Of a stretch of DNA of 64,000 nt, positions 22,970 through 34,373 are shown in pieces. A model generated the notes under the pieces. That model made no database searches. It was not told where the DNA came from and saw only the letters and a list, made by a program, of their open reading frames with translations. Where the stretch lies: positions 62,001 through 126,000 of the forward strand of contig CAJNAR010000164.1 of assembly GCA_905220665.1 (NCBI GenBank), written 5' to 3'. The position numbers were made by a program, and so were the translations under genes. This stretch comes from Albugo candida (taxonomy: Eukaryota > Oomycota > Peronosporomycetes > Albuginales > Albuginaceae). Positions within the stretch are counted from its first letter, which is position 1. Every line of letters starts with the position of its first letter.

Positions 22970-25196
22970 ATGTTCAAATTACACGTGCGATCAGGCGATT
23001 TATTGCTGGAGGATTGTCGTGGGAATCCTTGTAGCGTGACCACCACCTCCACTTCTTCTTCGCCTGCTGAATACCCCTCTTTTTTACGTTTATTCTGCTC
23101 GAATGGAAGCAATGCATCGCCACATGACGAATGCGACATCGAAACAATGACTAGCGAGGCGGGTGCTGCACTTCTTGAGAGCAAAACCGGTAGCGTACAA
23201 AGGACGACAACGTGTTTTGCATTTTACGGAATGTACAAACTTCTGAGTGGGATGTACCTCGCTTACATCAAAGATGCTCGTGTGATCGGTTCTGGTCCAC
23301 GAAGCGAGAAGATTTATTGTATCTTAAGTCTAAAGTTGATTCCAATCTCTCAGACTTCGTACCAAACCTTTTTGAAAAATGCGTCGTCACGCGATATACG
23401 CGACGAAGGAATCTATATCTCTATGATAGAGTCTGTTTTTTTGGCGCGCACGTTTTACTTTTCCTATGAGTACGATCTCACGCTTTCAGCACAACGTAAG
23501 GCAATAAAAAATTCGATGAGTTCTGTACGAAATACGACGATTCAAGTGCCTGCACACATGCCCAATGCCTCTCTTTTATCGCCAGTATCAAGCTCTTCTG
23601 GTGCAGGCTCTCAAACAAATGGGAGCAAATCATCGACATCATCAACTTCATCCGTATCGACCGTAAATCAGTGCTTATGGCAGCACTTGGAGGATGATTT
23701 TTTTTGGAATCGGCGGCTCATACAGCCTTTTCTCGTAAAAGAGCTTCATTCGTGGATCATTCCTGTAATTAACGGATTTGTTAAAGTGATAAAAAAGTGC
23801 GAAGGATTACGATGCGATTTGTTTTTGTTTACACGGCGAAGTTGGCGTCGAACTGGAACACGATTCAATGTTCGAGGAGTGGATAAAGAAGGGAATGTTG
23901 CGAATTTTGTGGAGACGGAAATGATGATTGTCAAACCGAATGATTCAATCTGCTCTTACGTGCAGATACGAGGCTCTATTCCCTTGTACTGGGATCAGCT
24001 GGTAACACTCAAATACATGCCTCGTACTCGATATGCGTACAGCACCGGAAGTGATCGGATCGTTGATTGGAACGGGCTCGCATTTCGAGCTCATATGGAT
24101 AACATCATTCAGCGATATGGACACATTACAGTCGTCAATTTGGTCGATAGGGCTGGAAGCAGTCGAGCTGTGAGAGATCAAGCTCAACTTGGCACTACTT
24201 TTGGTAAATATGTAAAAAAATATAATCAGCAGTCGTCGTCAGCGGATAATGGATCAGAAAATAATTCATCCAATTCTTCGCCCCGCACAGGTATCACTGC
24301 AAAGGCAAATGCGAATAGTAACAATAGCGCTTTGTCGTATCCGCAACGAATTTTTGCTGACCCGATACAGTACGTGTGGTTTGATTTCCATCATGAATGT
24401 CGCAAAATGCAATGGCAAAATCTGTCAAAACTTGTTAATGATGTGAAGGATCAATTTGAGCAATACGGCTGGTTTGAATGTGATAAAAGTGGTCGTATTT
24501 TGCAGCGTCAAAAAGGTGTGTTTCGGATCAATTGCATGGATAATTTAGATCGAACCAATGTCGTCATGAGTTTATTTGCTCGAAGAACGACTTTGATGGC
24601 GCTCAATCTTTTGGACTCGACCAAGGAAAATGTATTAGAGTCTCCATATCGCTCTTTCGAAGTGGTTTTTAAGAATGCTTGGGCAGATAACGCGGATTAC
24701 ATCAGTAAAATGTATGCTGGGACCGGCGCACTCAAGACTGATTTTACTCGTACAGGTAAGCGGACTATTATGGGTGCTCTTCAGGACGGAGTGAATTCCA
24801 TAACGCGCTATTATCTCAACAACTTTGTTGACGGTATCCGCCAAGATTCATACGATCTTATTGTGGCCAATTATGTACCCGACAAACGAGAAGAATCGCC
24901 ATTTACATTCCAGCAACGGCACAGCTTTCTCGTTTTCTTATGCGAGCTCGGTGTGATTCCCTTTATGGCCATCATCATTTCCGTGTCAGCTCAATCCAAT
25001 CTACCGATACGTACTCATTTATATCACAGCTTTATTATGACGCTTTGTACCTGTGTCACTATCGGGTATCTGATTGTGAAAAAAGGTATGTTTCGATCTC
25101 TGGGAAGGCGATATGTCTGCAAACCGGCCTTTTGTTCCAGTGGTTACATCAAACGAAGAGAATGAGCAGAATCCACTCACGATAGATTTTAGATGA
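22970..25196 (+). CDS. SAC1: Sac1-type phosphoinositide phosphatase
   Basis: Exons 22970-25085 and 25141-25196 with a 55 bp intron; reading through instead ends at 25165 with an unrelated tail. The protein has about 723 residues. The SAC catalytic loop is INCMDNLDRTNVV at about residue 520, with the CX5R(T) nucleophile and arginine. Upstream it has the family blocks TRRSWRRTGTRFNVRG and DKEGNVANFVETE. A serine-rich insert lies at about 195-230 and another near 420-445. Two hydrophobic helices close to the C-terminus (around HSFLVFLCELGVIPFMAI and LCTCVTIGYLIV) match the ER/Golgi membrane anchor of Sac1. It removes phosphate from PI4P and related lipids, which links functionally to the VPS13 and ceramide genes of the window only in a general membrane-lipid sense. 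Confidence 0.92.
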
Positions 25197-25378
25197 GAAT
25201 TGGATAAGAGCAAAAGGTCATAGTTTTCAAGAATGCATCACGACACTTTGGAAACGAGTCTCAATGTTCTGACCCTTCCTGTACCCCTTCATTGACTGCG
25301 AAGGAATGTATGACTCGACATGTAGAAAAATGTGTGTATTAAAACTAATCGAATGGCAAATTATCGATCTTATCGATG

Positions 25379-25912
25379 TCATGCCGTGAGGAGCATACGA
25401 AGCAGAGCACATCGACAATCGTCAACGCAGTCTTCAACCCAATCGCATACATTCTCGATTCCTGTCTCCAGCCGATCGAATAAATCTGGACTGAGTTGAG
25501 AGCAAACTGTTTTGTTGGCGCATACGTAGCATCCTCTTTCTATCTCTCGCAGTTTACTATCCTCATCACAGTTCTTATTCTCTGTTGTGATCGGCCAAAG
25601 TCTCAATTCAGAGGAGTCTCTCGTCATATACTTTTGAAATACCATCGAATTTTTATCAGCTGACAAGGGAACGATTTGAGCATTTGGCTTACTGAGAAAA
25701 CTTGCAATTGAGACAAAGTGTTCGCTGCAGTTATCCACCAAAGTCGAAAATTCGTCCATCATATCGGCAATCAGATCACCAAATACTTTAAAAGTCTCGT
25801 CGCCACTTGGATTCGTTTCTTGTATTGACAGCATCAGAAAATATTCAAAAGGAAGATCGTTGAATGGTAATGCTGAAAAGGAATGATCGTGTAGAAAGGA
25901 TTGTGGCTGCAT
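25379..25912 (-). CDS. Unknown protein, Cys-rich C-terminus
   Basis: A minus-strand frame of 177 residues with coding character. An acidic middle segment (KVFGDLIADMMDEFSTLVD) leads to a C-terminal region with seven cysteines (GCYVCANKTVC, then ENVCDWVEDCVDDCRCALL). No signal peptide is apparent at the shown start. The sequence just upstream contains a possible acceptor (CCATGCAG) right at the start codon, so an additional 5' exon is likely but not placed. I do not recognise the family. Confidence 0.45.
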   Translation of the reverse strand: MQPQSFLHDHSFSALPFNDLPFEYFLMLSIQETNPSGDETFKVFGDLIADMMDEFSTLVDNCSEHFVSIASFLSKPNAQIVPLSADKNSMVFQKYMTRDSSELRLWPITTENKNCDEDSKLREIERGCYVCANKTVCSQLSPDLFDRLETGIENVCDWVEDCVDDCRCALLRMLLTA

Positions 25913-26310
25913 GGAAAACGGACGTTCAGACGAGTAAGGTGACGATCAGAATTTGGCGAATGACATGATACAGCACAGTGAATCTGTACTGCATCGTCTA
26001 TAATTGACACTGAAAAAGGTCAGTGTTTCTGTACCTTCTCAACGCGCCATCATAGATATCGCACTAAAAAGGGCAGTAGTGGCAGTCACACGGTCGACTT
26101 GCGCTCATGAATTGAACCGATTGTAGCCTTTCTCAGACTTGCACTAAAACAATAAAAAGCTTATGATTCAGAGACTTGTGGGTTTCGTAAATCGACCCGA
26201 AAGCCTGAGAAGCAGTGAGTCAACACGATTTTGTAAATGGGTATGATTCATATCAGCTCCATGTGACAGCAATGCGGGAGGTCGTCGCGTCAATGTTAAC
26301 GTTGTGTTAC
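25913..26310. other. Intergenic; possible missing 5' exon
   Basis: Nothing is firmly recognisable. It may hold a short first exon and promoter of the minus-strand gene ending at 25379. No repeat or RNA gene is seen. Confidence 0.35.
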
Positions 26311-26826
26311 TCATACGTACGGATTCGTTATCTTGAGTCGATCAATCTTTCCTTTCCTGCCTTCTGATGCGATCATTACAGCTCGTTGGACACTGTACGC
26401 CATCAAACTCTTTCGAAGCCAGTTCTTTGTCGCTTTATGTGTTAGCTTGTTCATGGAGCTTTCACGCTGTACGAAGATCGTGCTTCTATCGCTACTACTT
26501 CTACGCGTCCGCATTGATGTAGTACTAATTTCTCATCAGGTAACTCCCATCTCCAAAACTCGATAATGTACCGCTTAAATGCACTTTGAGTGTCGTCCAG
26601 AAAATTAAAAGTTCTCTTTACAGTGCGAAGAAGGCAACAAGCAATTTGCATTCCAATTTTGATCAACGTTTAGTGTTCTTTGTAGCGCATCGCATTGCTT
26701 CCGTGTGTCGTCGACCATATCATTGTTTTCATATCGATCGTTGTAAAGAGTATAGACATCTCCGCAGGTAGCAAACAATTTATCGTATCCAAAGGATACA
26801 CACACGTTAACTTGTACAAAGTGCAT
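26311..26826 (-). CDS. Small unknown three-exon gene
   Basis: Exons about 26668-26826, 26572-26615 and 26311-26524 join across introns of 52 and 47 bp (donors GTTGAT and GTACAT, the second with a CTGATG branch site) to give up to 138 residues in one frame. The middle reads CDALQRTLNRTFNFLDDTQ and the C-terminus is strongly basic (NKLTHKATKNWLRKS, GRKGKIDRLK). The support is the in-phase joining of three coding-looking pieces and the exon sum dividing by three. The start is uncertain; an internal methionine (in NNDMVDD) is possible. No family is recognised. Confidence 0.4.
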
Positions 26827-27344
26827 CCTCAGCCACGCTCCTGTTGTGGTGAGGATGCGATGTTTTTATCTCTTTGCTACAGCTGAATATAGCGCGTTGT
26901 ATTCATAGCAGAAGGCACATGTAGATACAAAATGTGACAAACTAATACGTCTAAATGCACTGATAGTATTTCTTATAACAGGGCCACGTCGCTACTAGTG
27001 GCATTGTAGCCTGTGGATTGGATGATTTAGATAATTTGAAGTGCTCCGAAGCAAAAGCATGTCGTCTATTTCTATGTAACATGATTGGTTAGGTTCATAC
27101 AAGCCGGTTGCCGTAACAGAGCAAGCAACTGCTTCATTGAGTTTAAATAGCGTCACGGAATGACTGTATGTACTTGGTGAGAAGGTTGCCCTTAATTTCA
27201 TGTAGTTCAAGTCTGACTGGAAGAATATATTTCGATTGAAGTCAATTCCCAGGCATTTAACGGATACGTAGACTGTGTTTTTTAAAGTGTTTAATTATCG
27301 TTCTTAATAAGAAAAATCGAGAAAACGTCAGTCGTGGGCAGAGA
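26827..27344. other. Intergenic, nothing recognised
   Basis: A 72-residue minus-strand frame (26995-27210) lies here but shows no domain, no supporting splice partners and no initiator. The right end should contain the SDR promoter. Confidence 0.35.
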
Positions 27345-28190
27345 ATGACAATGGGTTCGAGGCTCGCGGGTAAAGTGGCCGTCATCACTGGCGCAGGTGC
27401 AGGAATCGGACGAAGCACTGCCATTCTTTTTGCTCGTGAGGGAGTGAAGGGGGTTGTATGTGCAGATATCAATAAGAAAGCGGCTCAGGAAACTGTTTTG
27501 CTAGTGCACGAAGATCTCAAGAGATATGGCAAAGACGATGTCGTTGCTCTTCCGCTCCAGGTCGATGTCGCAAGCAGCAATGAATGTGAAGAGATGATTC
27601 ATTTGGCCGAGACGAAGTTTGGCCTTCTCAACATTCTATTCAATAACGCTGGAATCATGCACAATCAAGACAGCGATGCCATCGAAACAACCGAACAAGT
27701 CTTTGATCTGACGATGAATGTCAATGTAAAAGGCGTATTTAATGGCGCTAAGTACGGCATTCCGGCTTTGCGTCGAGCCGGAGGCGGATCAATCATCAAT
27801 ACAGCGTCGTTCGTGGGAATCATTGGTGCTGCTACACCTCAGATTGCATACACTTGCAGTAAAGGAGCTGTAATCGCAATGAGTCGTGAGCTTGCAGTGC
27901 TTCACGCTAGAGAGAACATTCGTGTGAATGCGCTATGCCCTGGTCCACTAAACACAAAGCTGTTGCAAGATTTCTTGGATGATGACGCAAAAAAGGAGCG
28001 GCGATTAGTACACGTTCCCATGGGAAGATTCGGTGAAGCATCTGAAATGGCAAAAGCGGCGCTTTTTCTGGCGAGTGAAGATGCATCCTACATCACTGGA
28101 AGCAACTTTGTTGTGGATGGGGGAATTACTTCAGCATACGTTACAAGTGACATTCAAGTCGATCCATTCGGAGGGCCTAAAACCCTATAA
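27345..28190 (+). CDS. Short-chain dehydrogenase/reductase
   Basis: A single-exon classical SDR of 281 residues. The Rossmann cofactor motif is VITGAGAGIGRS (about 15-26), followed by the NNAG motif in LFNNAGIM. The catalytic serine lies in SIINTASFVG and the YxxxK pair in AYTCSKGAV. The post-catalytic turn CPGPLNT and the C-terminal YITGSNFVVDGG complete the family pattern. D40 of VVCADIN suggests NAD+ preference. The closest family resemblance is to the FabG/secondary alcohol dehydrogenase-like SDRs; the substrate cannot be read from sequence. It ends about 150 bp before the convergent small gene. Confidence 0.88.
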   Translation: MTMGSRLAGKVAVITGAGAGIGRSTAILFAREGVKGVVCADINKKAAQETVLLVHEDLKRYGKDDVVALPLQVDVASSNECEEMIHLAETKFGLLNILFNNAGIMHNQDSDAIETTEQVFDLTMNVNVKGVFNGAKYGIPALRRAGGGSIINTASFVGIIGAATPQIAYTCSKGAVIAMSRELAVLHARENIRVNALCPGPLNTKLLQDFLDDDAKKERRLVHVPMGRFGEASEMAKAALFLASEDASYITGSNFVVDGGITSAYVTSDIQVDPFGGPKTL

Positions 28191-28344
28191 TGAAAATGAG
28201 TGAGCAATATGCGTTGATAGGTTCTCGTAAAGTTACTCTTGCATTGATCAAGCGGTTGTAAGGCGAATTTCCGGATTTTCATATCGCCATAACAAACGAT
28301 ACAGTCGTGCAGAAGATCCATCTACTCGATTCAGTACTCATACA

Positions 28345-28905
28345 CTATCTTCCACATGTCGTACGGACCTCATCGTTGCTGCCGTTTACATGTTGCATAA
28401 TGGATGGAAAGTACTGTTTAACCGCTTCTTTTGCATTCGTATCGCACTCAAAGACAATAAGATCAGATGGTTATATACAGCTATCTAAGGGACATACCAG
28501 CAGCTCTGTCGTTTCGAATTCTATCTCGTCGTCCAGTTGTGAGAGCAGCTTCAGACGACAGCAATTTCCTCCGGTTTTTGCAAGAATGCATTCTCGCTGT
28601 GCGTTGGTCTAGTTATGATTGTTAGCATAACTAATATAACTTGTTGATGTCGTTTATCGCCCTGAACCTCGAAACTCGTGATTGTAACATGATATTCTTT
28701 GTATCCGCCGTCTGCGCATTGTACACTATTTATGTTAGCAGTACAAAATTTGATTCTTCGAAGCAGCGTACCATTCATCGATGGGTTTCTCGACACCCAT
28801 CAGCCCAAAATGACTGCCCTCTGAGTCGATGAAATATCCTTGAAACCACAGTGCATTTGGTGTCACAAAACATAACATGCCACGACCTTGACTATTAATT
28901 TCCAT
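28345..28905 (-). CDS. Unknown 134-residue protein, four exons
   Basis: Exons 28772-28905, 28668-28725, 28498-28608 and 28345-28446 (introns 46, 59 and 51 bp, each with a TGCTAAC or CTGAT branch site) sum to 135 codons. The N-terminal part is a compact sheet-like sequence (GMLCFVTPNALWFQGYFI) and the C-terminal part is helical (DTNAKEAVKQYFPSIMQHV). Seven cysteines are spread through the protein. No signal peptide or membrane helix is seen. An alternative last intron after SNDE (donor GTCCGT) could add an exon toward 28200, where coding-like sequence continues. The family is not recognised. Only 31 bp separate its start from the divergent acetyltransferase start. Confidence 0.55.
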
Positions 28906-28936
28906 TATAGTACAATGGTATACATTAATTAATCCC

Positions 28937-29401
28937 ATGACATCATTCCACATATACTCAGTATTTCAAGAAAAAGCTTTACTCGATGCATTGCGCAATT
29001 TGAATCGCGGAATTCTTCCAATGCAGTGCCCCAACTCTGTATATAAAATCGCACTCAATGATCCAAGGAAATTGAGTGCTGTCGCAACATATTCGACAGC
29101 ACGCGTGATTGTGGGCGGAATAATGGCACAATGCGTTCTAAACATTGCTGTGATTCATACATTAGCGATAGAAATCCGATACCGTCGTCGTGGAATAGGG
29201 ACGCTACTTTTGCAGTATTTGGAGAGCCTTCTCATTTCTCAAGGGATAGAGTGCATGCAGCTATACGTCCATGAAGACAACGATGCAGCCATCGCATTAT
29301 ACCAAAAATTCGGTTTCCATAAAGCTCAATATCTCCGAAATTGCTATCGACATTTAGAGCCACCGGGTGGATTTCTACTTGAAAAACGTATCGAAAGATG
29401 A
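28937..29401 (+). CDS. NAA50-like N-acetyltransferase (GNAT)
   Basis: A single exon of 154 residues. The acetyl-CoA loop is YRRRGIGTLLLQYL, the family R/Q-x-x-G-x-G motif. Strand 4 is VIHTLAIEIRYR. The C-terminal part has MQLYVHEDNDAAIALYQKFGFHKA, typical of NAA50/NAA60-type enzymes that acetylate protein N-termini or lysines. The N-terminal NLNRGILPMQCPNSVY resembles the substrate-binding LNxxxFPVxY segment. An initiator-like TCATTCCACAT falls just inside the reading frame, so the leader, if that is the start site, would require a later ATG; this is unresolved. Confidence 0.8.
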   Translation: MTSFHIYSVFQEKALLDALRNLNRGILPMQCPNSVYKIALNDPRKLSAVATYSTARVIVGGIMAQCVLNIAVIHTLAIEIRYRRRGIGTLLLQYLESLLISQGIECMQLYVHEDNDAAIALYQKFGFHKAQYLRNCYRHLEPPGGFLLEKRIER

Positions 29402-29474
29402 TTATGTTCATAATAGCCTATGCTATAATAAAATCTACAATCGATAATTAGGATCTTTGATCCACACTCAGCGC

Positions 29475-32400
29475 TTAGCTATTCGTATGTTGCTGCTCCA
29501 ATACGCCATCTGCTTCTCTAAGCAATAACTGAAACTTGGCCACTAAACGCTGCATTGTGCGATTGGACGCAATTGAAGGTAGTATCGAATTTCGGAGCAA
29601 TTCTCTTCGAGACATTCCCTGCACAAAAATATTTAGAAAACAAGTCTTCTAAATGAGTCAGTCTCACGAGTATGAACGGATCCCAGCTACCACTTTCCTT
29701 TTCTTCAATTCGATCATTTTGTCTAAAATTGAGCCAACGCGTCAATCAATAGGATATCAGCCTTACGATATAACGTACGCATGAACGGGACCGAGTAAAT
29801 CAATGCAAAGCTCATCTAAACGACTCAAATCTTCGTCTTGCGCCAGAAATTTTGCATATGCTGTCAACCTATGACCAACACTCAAAAAAGCAAAATTTTG
29901 TGTCACTATCTTCATACCAATATTGATACTCTTCCTGGCTTTCCAGTACGCGACACGCTGCAATTTGATGCTCCAAATGAGACCGCGTGAGATTCCGCTG
30001 TAAATATGGATCCGTCATCTCACTCAGCATCGCTGATGGGATACCCCGTTGAGATCGTGCATAGCCTGAAGCTGTCTGTAGCTGTCGAAGTAATTTCATC
30101 TATCAACACCAATTTCAATACCATTCTCTTCACAAAATTGCACGCTGATACCGGAGCATTATTGCCTGAGACGACATTGGTCGGCAGTGATGTGCTGAAA
30201 TCTGAGAAAATAAAACTCGCATCTGTGACCCGCATCCTATCCATCCGAATATCAAATCAAGACAATCCACACAATGCACGCGAACCAGCTCTCCATATTT
30301 TTGTCGAAAATGTAATTCTCCAACGTTGAAGGCCCCTTGCCGTCCCTTGTACTCTTGGTGATGGTTATGATCGGCATACCTCGCGATGTTATTTGACACC
30401 GTAATAGTGTCATTTTATAGCCATTCTCTCCCTTGAATTGTGAATTAAGCGTTTGATCGAAAAGGGAATCGATATAGCGCTTACTCCGATGACAGAGTCG
30501 ATCGATTCGGTCAAGAGCTTTTTCCGTGCTCGAATATTCCAAACATGAAGTTTCCCACTCGTTGAAATGACCAAGAGATAATCAGAGTTGCCACGAGAGC
30601 ATTCCATGACTGAGATCGCGCTATCAATCGCTATGAACGAATCAGCAGAGTACTGACATATGGAACCTTTTCCTCACCGATGCAGGGGAAGAAACGTTGG
30701 CCTCGGAGACTAAGAATGAATATTTGACCGCCATCCAGTCCAAACGCACAGAAGAAAGCATTTCCGGTACCACATACTCCTCGACCCGGCAGACGATCCA
30801 TCCATTGCGTTTGACTTTCTTGGTGGCAACGCAATGTCGTATATATCGGGCCGCGTGCTGGTTGAGCTGGTGGGTCAAATTGTTTGAAGAAAATGCGACA
30901 CAGAGTGACGTACCAATGAGATTGTCATCGTCTTCTACCTTGAGATTGTGAACCGTGATTTCAATGTTGAGAGGATGCTGCTTGGAATCATTCGACAAGA
31001 AACGAGTCTCCAATTTGTTTGCAAATATCTCAATGCTGAACGATAAGCGTAATGGTATTGGTGACAAGAGTGCAGTTCTAAAGGGTGTGTACATCACAAA
31101 AAAAGATACTGCGTGCACAAAGAGCGTCACTAGACCTGGATTCACCCGGCACACATTTGGATGATCGAGGCACAATGTCTCTTGCTTTTGTCGAATTCTG
31201 CAACTGTTTTCGCCTGACAGAGTTATCATTTCGATTTCGCTTTCGTTGTGAGACGTAAGATACCACGTTTTTATCTGCTGAAGCGATTTCTTTCTCTTGC
31301 ACGCTATCGGAAGTTGTGGAGGTCGTGTGGATTCGCTCTGCTTGGTCTACTGGTGAGATCTGTGTTGTAAGAGTATTCGATGCATTTTTCTGCTCCCTCG
31401 TGGCTACAGGATCATGCACAATGCTTTGACATTGACCATATGTGCCCTGATTCAAATTGACTTTATGTCGTTTCGATACAGGCTGCAACAAATTGACTTG
31501 TGGCTTTGTGTCCGATACAAATATCTGCTCGGTAAAAATTCCATTTTGCTTGGTTGAGTCATTTTCTTGTTCTTCCATCTAGACACTCCCTGAGCACTTA
31601 TGACGCCAGCAACCAGCGATGATACCTGAAGCTGCATTGGGTTTTCGATCAGCGTGTTGATTTGCGTGTTACCTACGTGAGCTCCATACTAGCACGATAT
31701 GAGCAACGATGCAAGATGAATGAATCAGTTCCTACTCGGGTCTGTAGGATCCTGCTTTGCTCGATTCCAGCGATAGGCTTCCCAATCTCACTCTCATTAA
31801 ATTGAAAGCAACAGACACTTCCGTCCAGTGATGAAGCAAGCAGGATGTAACCATTCTTGGACCAAGTTAGGTCTGTAACACACGCCTGAAAACACTCTGT
31901 GACAACCACAAGAGGCCGCGCTAATTTCGCCAGCCAGATACTGATGGTAGCATCATCACTTCCAACAGCGCAACATGCGTATTCATGATCCTTTTCTGTC
32001 CCACAAGCTCGGAAAAGTTGACGATTGAAACGACATGTGGTCACCACTCCTTTATGTCCCACCAAATTGAGTTCGTTTGTCCACGTTGTGCGATTGAATA
32101 AGGCAGCAACGTTTTGCTTGGAGCTGAATGCATGTGTAGCACACAATACAGATCCATCCGGAGACCAACAAAGCCGACGAAAGTGCGAGCTGGAAGCACA
32201 CGACTCAAATGGTTCGGTCAAAATCTCAGTTTCCTATGAAAAGAACATGTGATTTCGCAATCAGCTTCAAGGCATTTCTATTATCTCGACCTCCCAGGAA
32301 TCCGTATTCCACAGTCGAACAGACTTGTCTTCCCCGGAACTTGATAGATACTTTCCGATTGGATCCCAAGCAATTCCTTTGACCCAACCATTATGACCTG

Positions 32401-33047
32401 ACAACGTGCGGATTGGATTGGACATGATGGATTGTATGGAGGACGGATCTACGTTCCATATCAAAATCGTATTGTCAATACTGCAAGAAGCGAGCATTCG
32501 ATCGTCTGGGGACCACGCTAAATCTTGCACGTCTGAATGTACAAAATGATCTTCTTTTCGTAAAGAGAATGCAAAGCTTCTTACTGCGTTACCCATTGTG
32601 TGACTTTTCAAAGTAGCGAAACAAACCCAATTCTGCTTGTTGGCAATTTGTTTGGACCCAAAAGCTACGCACGATGCGATTCCAGGCTTCATTTTGTATA
32701 GCAATATCAATCGATCGTCAGACCCTGAGGCCAAATAGAGTCCATGTTTTGCCCAACGGACACAGTTGACAGCCTGCTGATGGTCGCTTAGTGTTGCGAG
32801 AAGCTCAAAGTCTGAAATTCGAGTCGCTTTCTGAGTCGATACCGTCGGTGGGCTCAGCGACCAAAGTTTGACGCAATTATCTGATAAGAGCGCAGTTATA
32901 TTATATGTCATTGTGTGGTTTCTAATTACCTCCGCCTGCAGTTGCAAACATGTTTTTGTGTGGATGACCATCAATGCCATAGATCGTCGTGTTCTCACTG
33001 ACAGATGAGCCATTATGCTTGACATCGGAAGGTTTCTCTATTAGCAT
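29475..33047 (-). CDS. HIRA: Histone chaperone HIRA (WD40)
   Basis: Start MLIEKPSDVKHNG at 33047. The first exons are 32930-33047, 32593-32880, 32291-32532 and from 32233 down, with introns of 49, 60 and 57 bp. N-terminal WD40 blades follow the HIRA order: YGIDGHPHKNMFATAGG, VNCVRWAKHGLYLASGSDD, VQDLAWSPDDRMLASCS, GHNGWVKGIAWDPIGKYLSS, TEPFESC, LCWSPDGSVLCATHAF and VGHKGVVTTCRFN. A low-complexity linker (about 31.1-31.6 kb) precedes the C-terminal TUP1-like/HIRA domain (FFCAFGLDGGQIFILSL, YLLVISTSGKLHVWNIR). The last residues are LLREADGVLEQQHTNS. HIRA deposits histone H3.3/H4 independently of replication. Exon borders between about 31.7 and 29.5 kb were only partly placed. Confidence 0.85.
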
Positions 33048-33229
33048 TCGAATCGGTGAAATGTGGTGGTGTGTTACACGAAATAGGACTTCGCTATGCT
33101 ATAGTATAAACGATTATAACGCGTGAATTTCAAAGTATACGATGAAGTTGATACAAGCTTCCTGGCTTCCAGGTCGCTTTATAAATGAAGAAAAGCATCA
33201 GTTTGAGTAGGAGTGTGATACATGCTACT

Positions 33230-34190
33230 AATAGGCTCCAAGGATTCAGACGGCTTCAGGTCGCATGAAGTACGAAGATCCTGAGAAGAGCAGCAAAAAT
33301 ATCAAGAAGAGGTGCAACAAATGCTCGAAAGTCAGTGGGATGCAAAGCGTAGAGATATGAATTCGGACGCGGAAAAGCTCTCGTGAGAGAAAATTTAATT
33401 CTGAAGATCGTCGAATCACTGGGTAAGGGATCTTTTGACGATATTTGCGACAAAAGAGAGAGACATCTGAACGGGTGACTCATTCAGCGGAACAAAAAAG
33501 AGATAAACTACAAATGGAAAGGTTACATAGGTGACTGAGATGCGCGATATGAAAAGAAGCGATTGGAAAATATGAAGCGCAGTCTCGCTTGCTTACAAAT
33601 CAGTTGACTAAAACTGAGATATCATCAGCCCATTAGAGTAACCGCGAGCTTATGAAGAGAAACTACCTCAAGACTCTTTGGTTCACGCCACGATAAAGAA
33701 CATCACAAAACGCTAAGGCTAGAAAGTCAGAATGATGTTCTGGTCAATAGAAACAAAACTCTTCGGAGCCAACTTGTGAGCACTGGAAGATAACAAATTA
33801 AGTCCACGCTGAAGTTGTGAGACTAGGAGAAGAAATGATAGGCTTCCGATGCGAATGAGCAAATATGCTTATGAAAAAACGTAAACGGATACTAGAGATT
33901 GCAGAAAGTCAACGGCATAAGTCTCAGCGTAAAGAGGATAATCTATCTCCAAATACTTGTTCCCAATTGTCTATTGACACGGAACGAAAAAATGTATTCT
34001 GTTCGAGTGAAACTTGTCCATCCATAGTTATGTACAAGAAATGAAATATTCATAGCTAAAATCTTGAAGGTTTCACAGAGAAAATGGATCACAATTGTAC
34101 AGAATACCTTGAAAACTATAAACCTGAGTCGAAATCTACAGAGTCCGGTAAATGATATGATTTCGATAACTATCTTCAATCTACTGGAAG
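33230..34190 (+). pseudogene. Decayed coiled-coil protein gene
   Basis: Coding-like sequence changes frame and hits stops every 30-100 bases without introns that would repair it. Pieces include QQKYQEEVQQMLESQWDAKR, AEQKRDKLQMERL, KKRKRILEIAESQRHKSQRK and LSIDTERKNVFCSSETC, all on the plus strand in different frames. The composition is that of a long charged coiled coil. No donor/acceptor pairs of the local type restore one frame, unlike the kinesin gene, so I read this as a pseudogene. The parent gene is not identified; it does not match the neighbouring coiled-coil gene by eye. Confidence 0.55.
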
Positions 34191-34373
34191 AGTGTGATAG
34201 TAAGGTTGGCAGTGACTCACTTTGATCGTTTGGTACGCTTCTTTACAACTAATCAGCCAAAATCATCAGACCGCTGCTTTCGTAAGCGTACACTAGTCGC
34301 AATTTTTGCATCAATTCGATCGCGCGCTGTCCATCGGACGTGTCTGGGCAATTCTAGGCAGATAAAAAACTCA

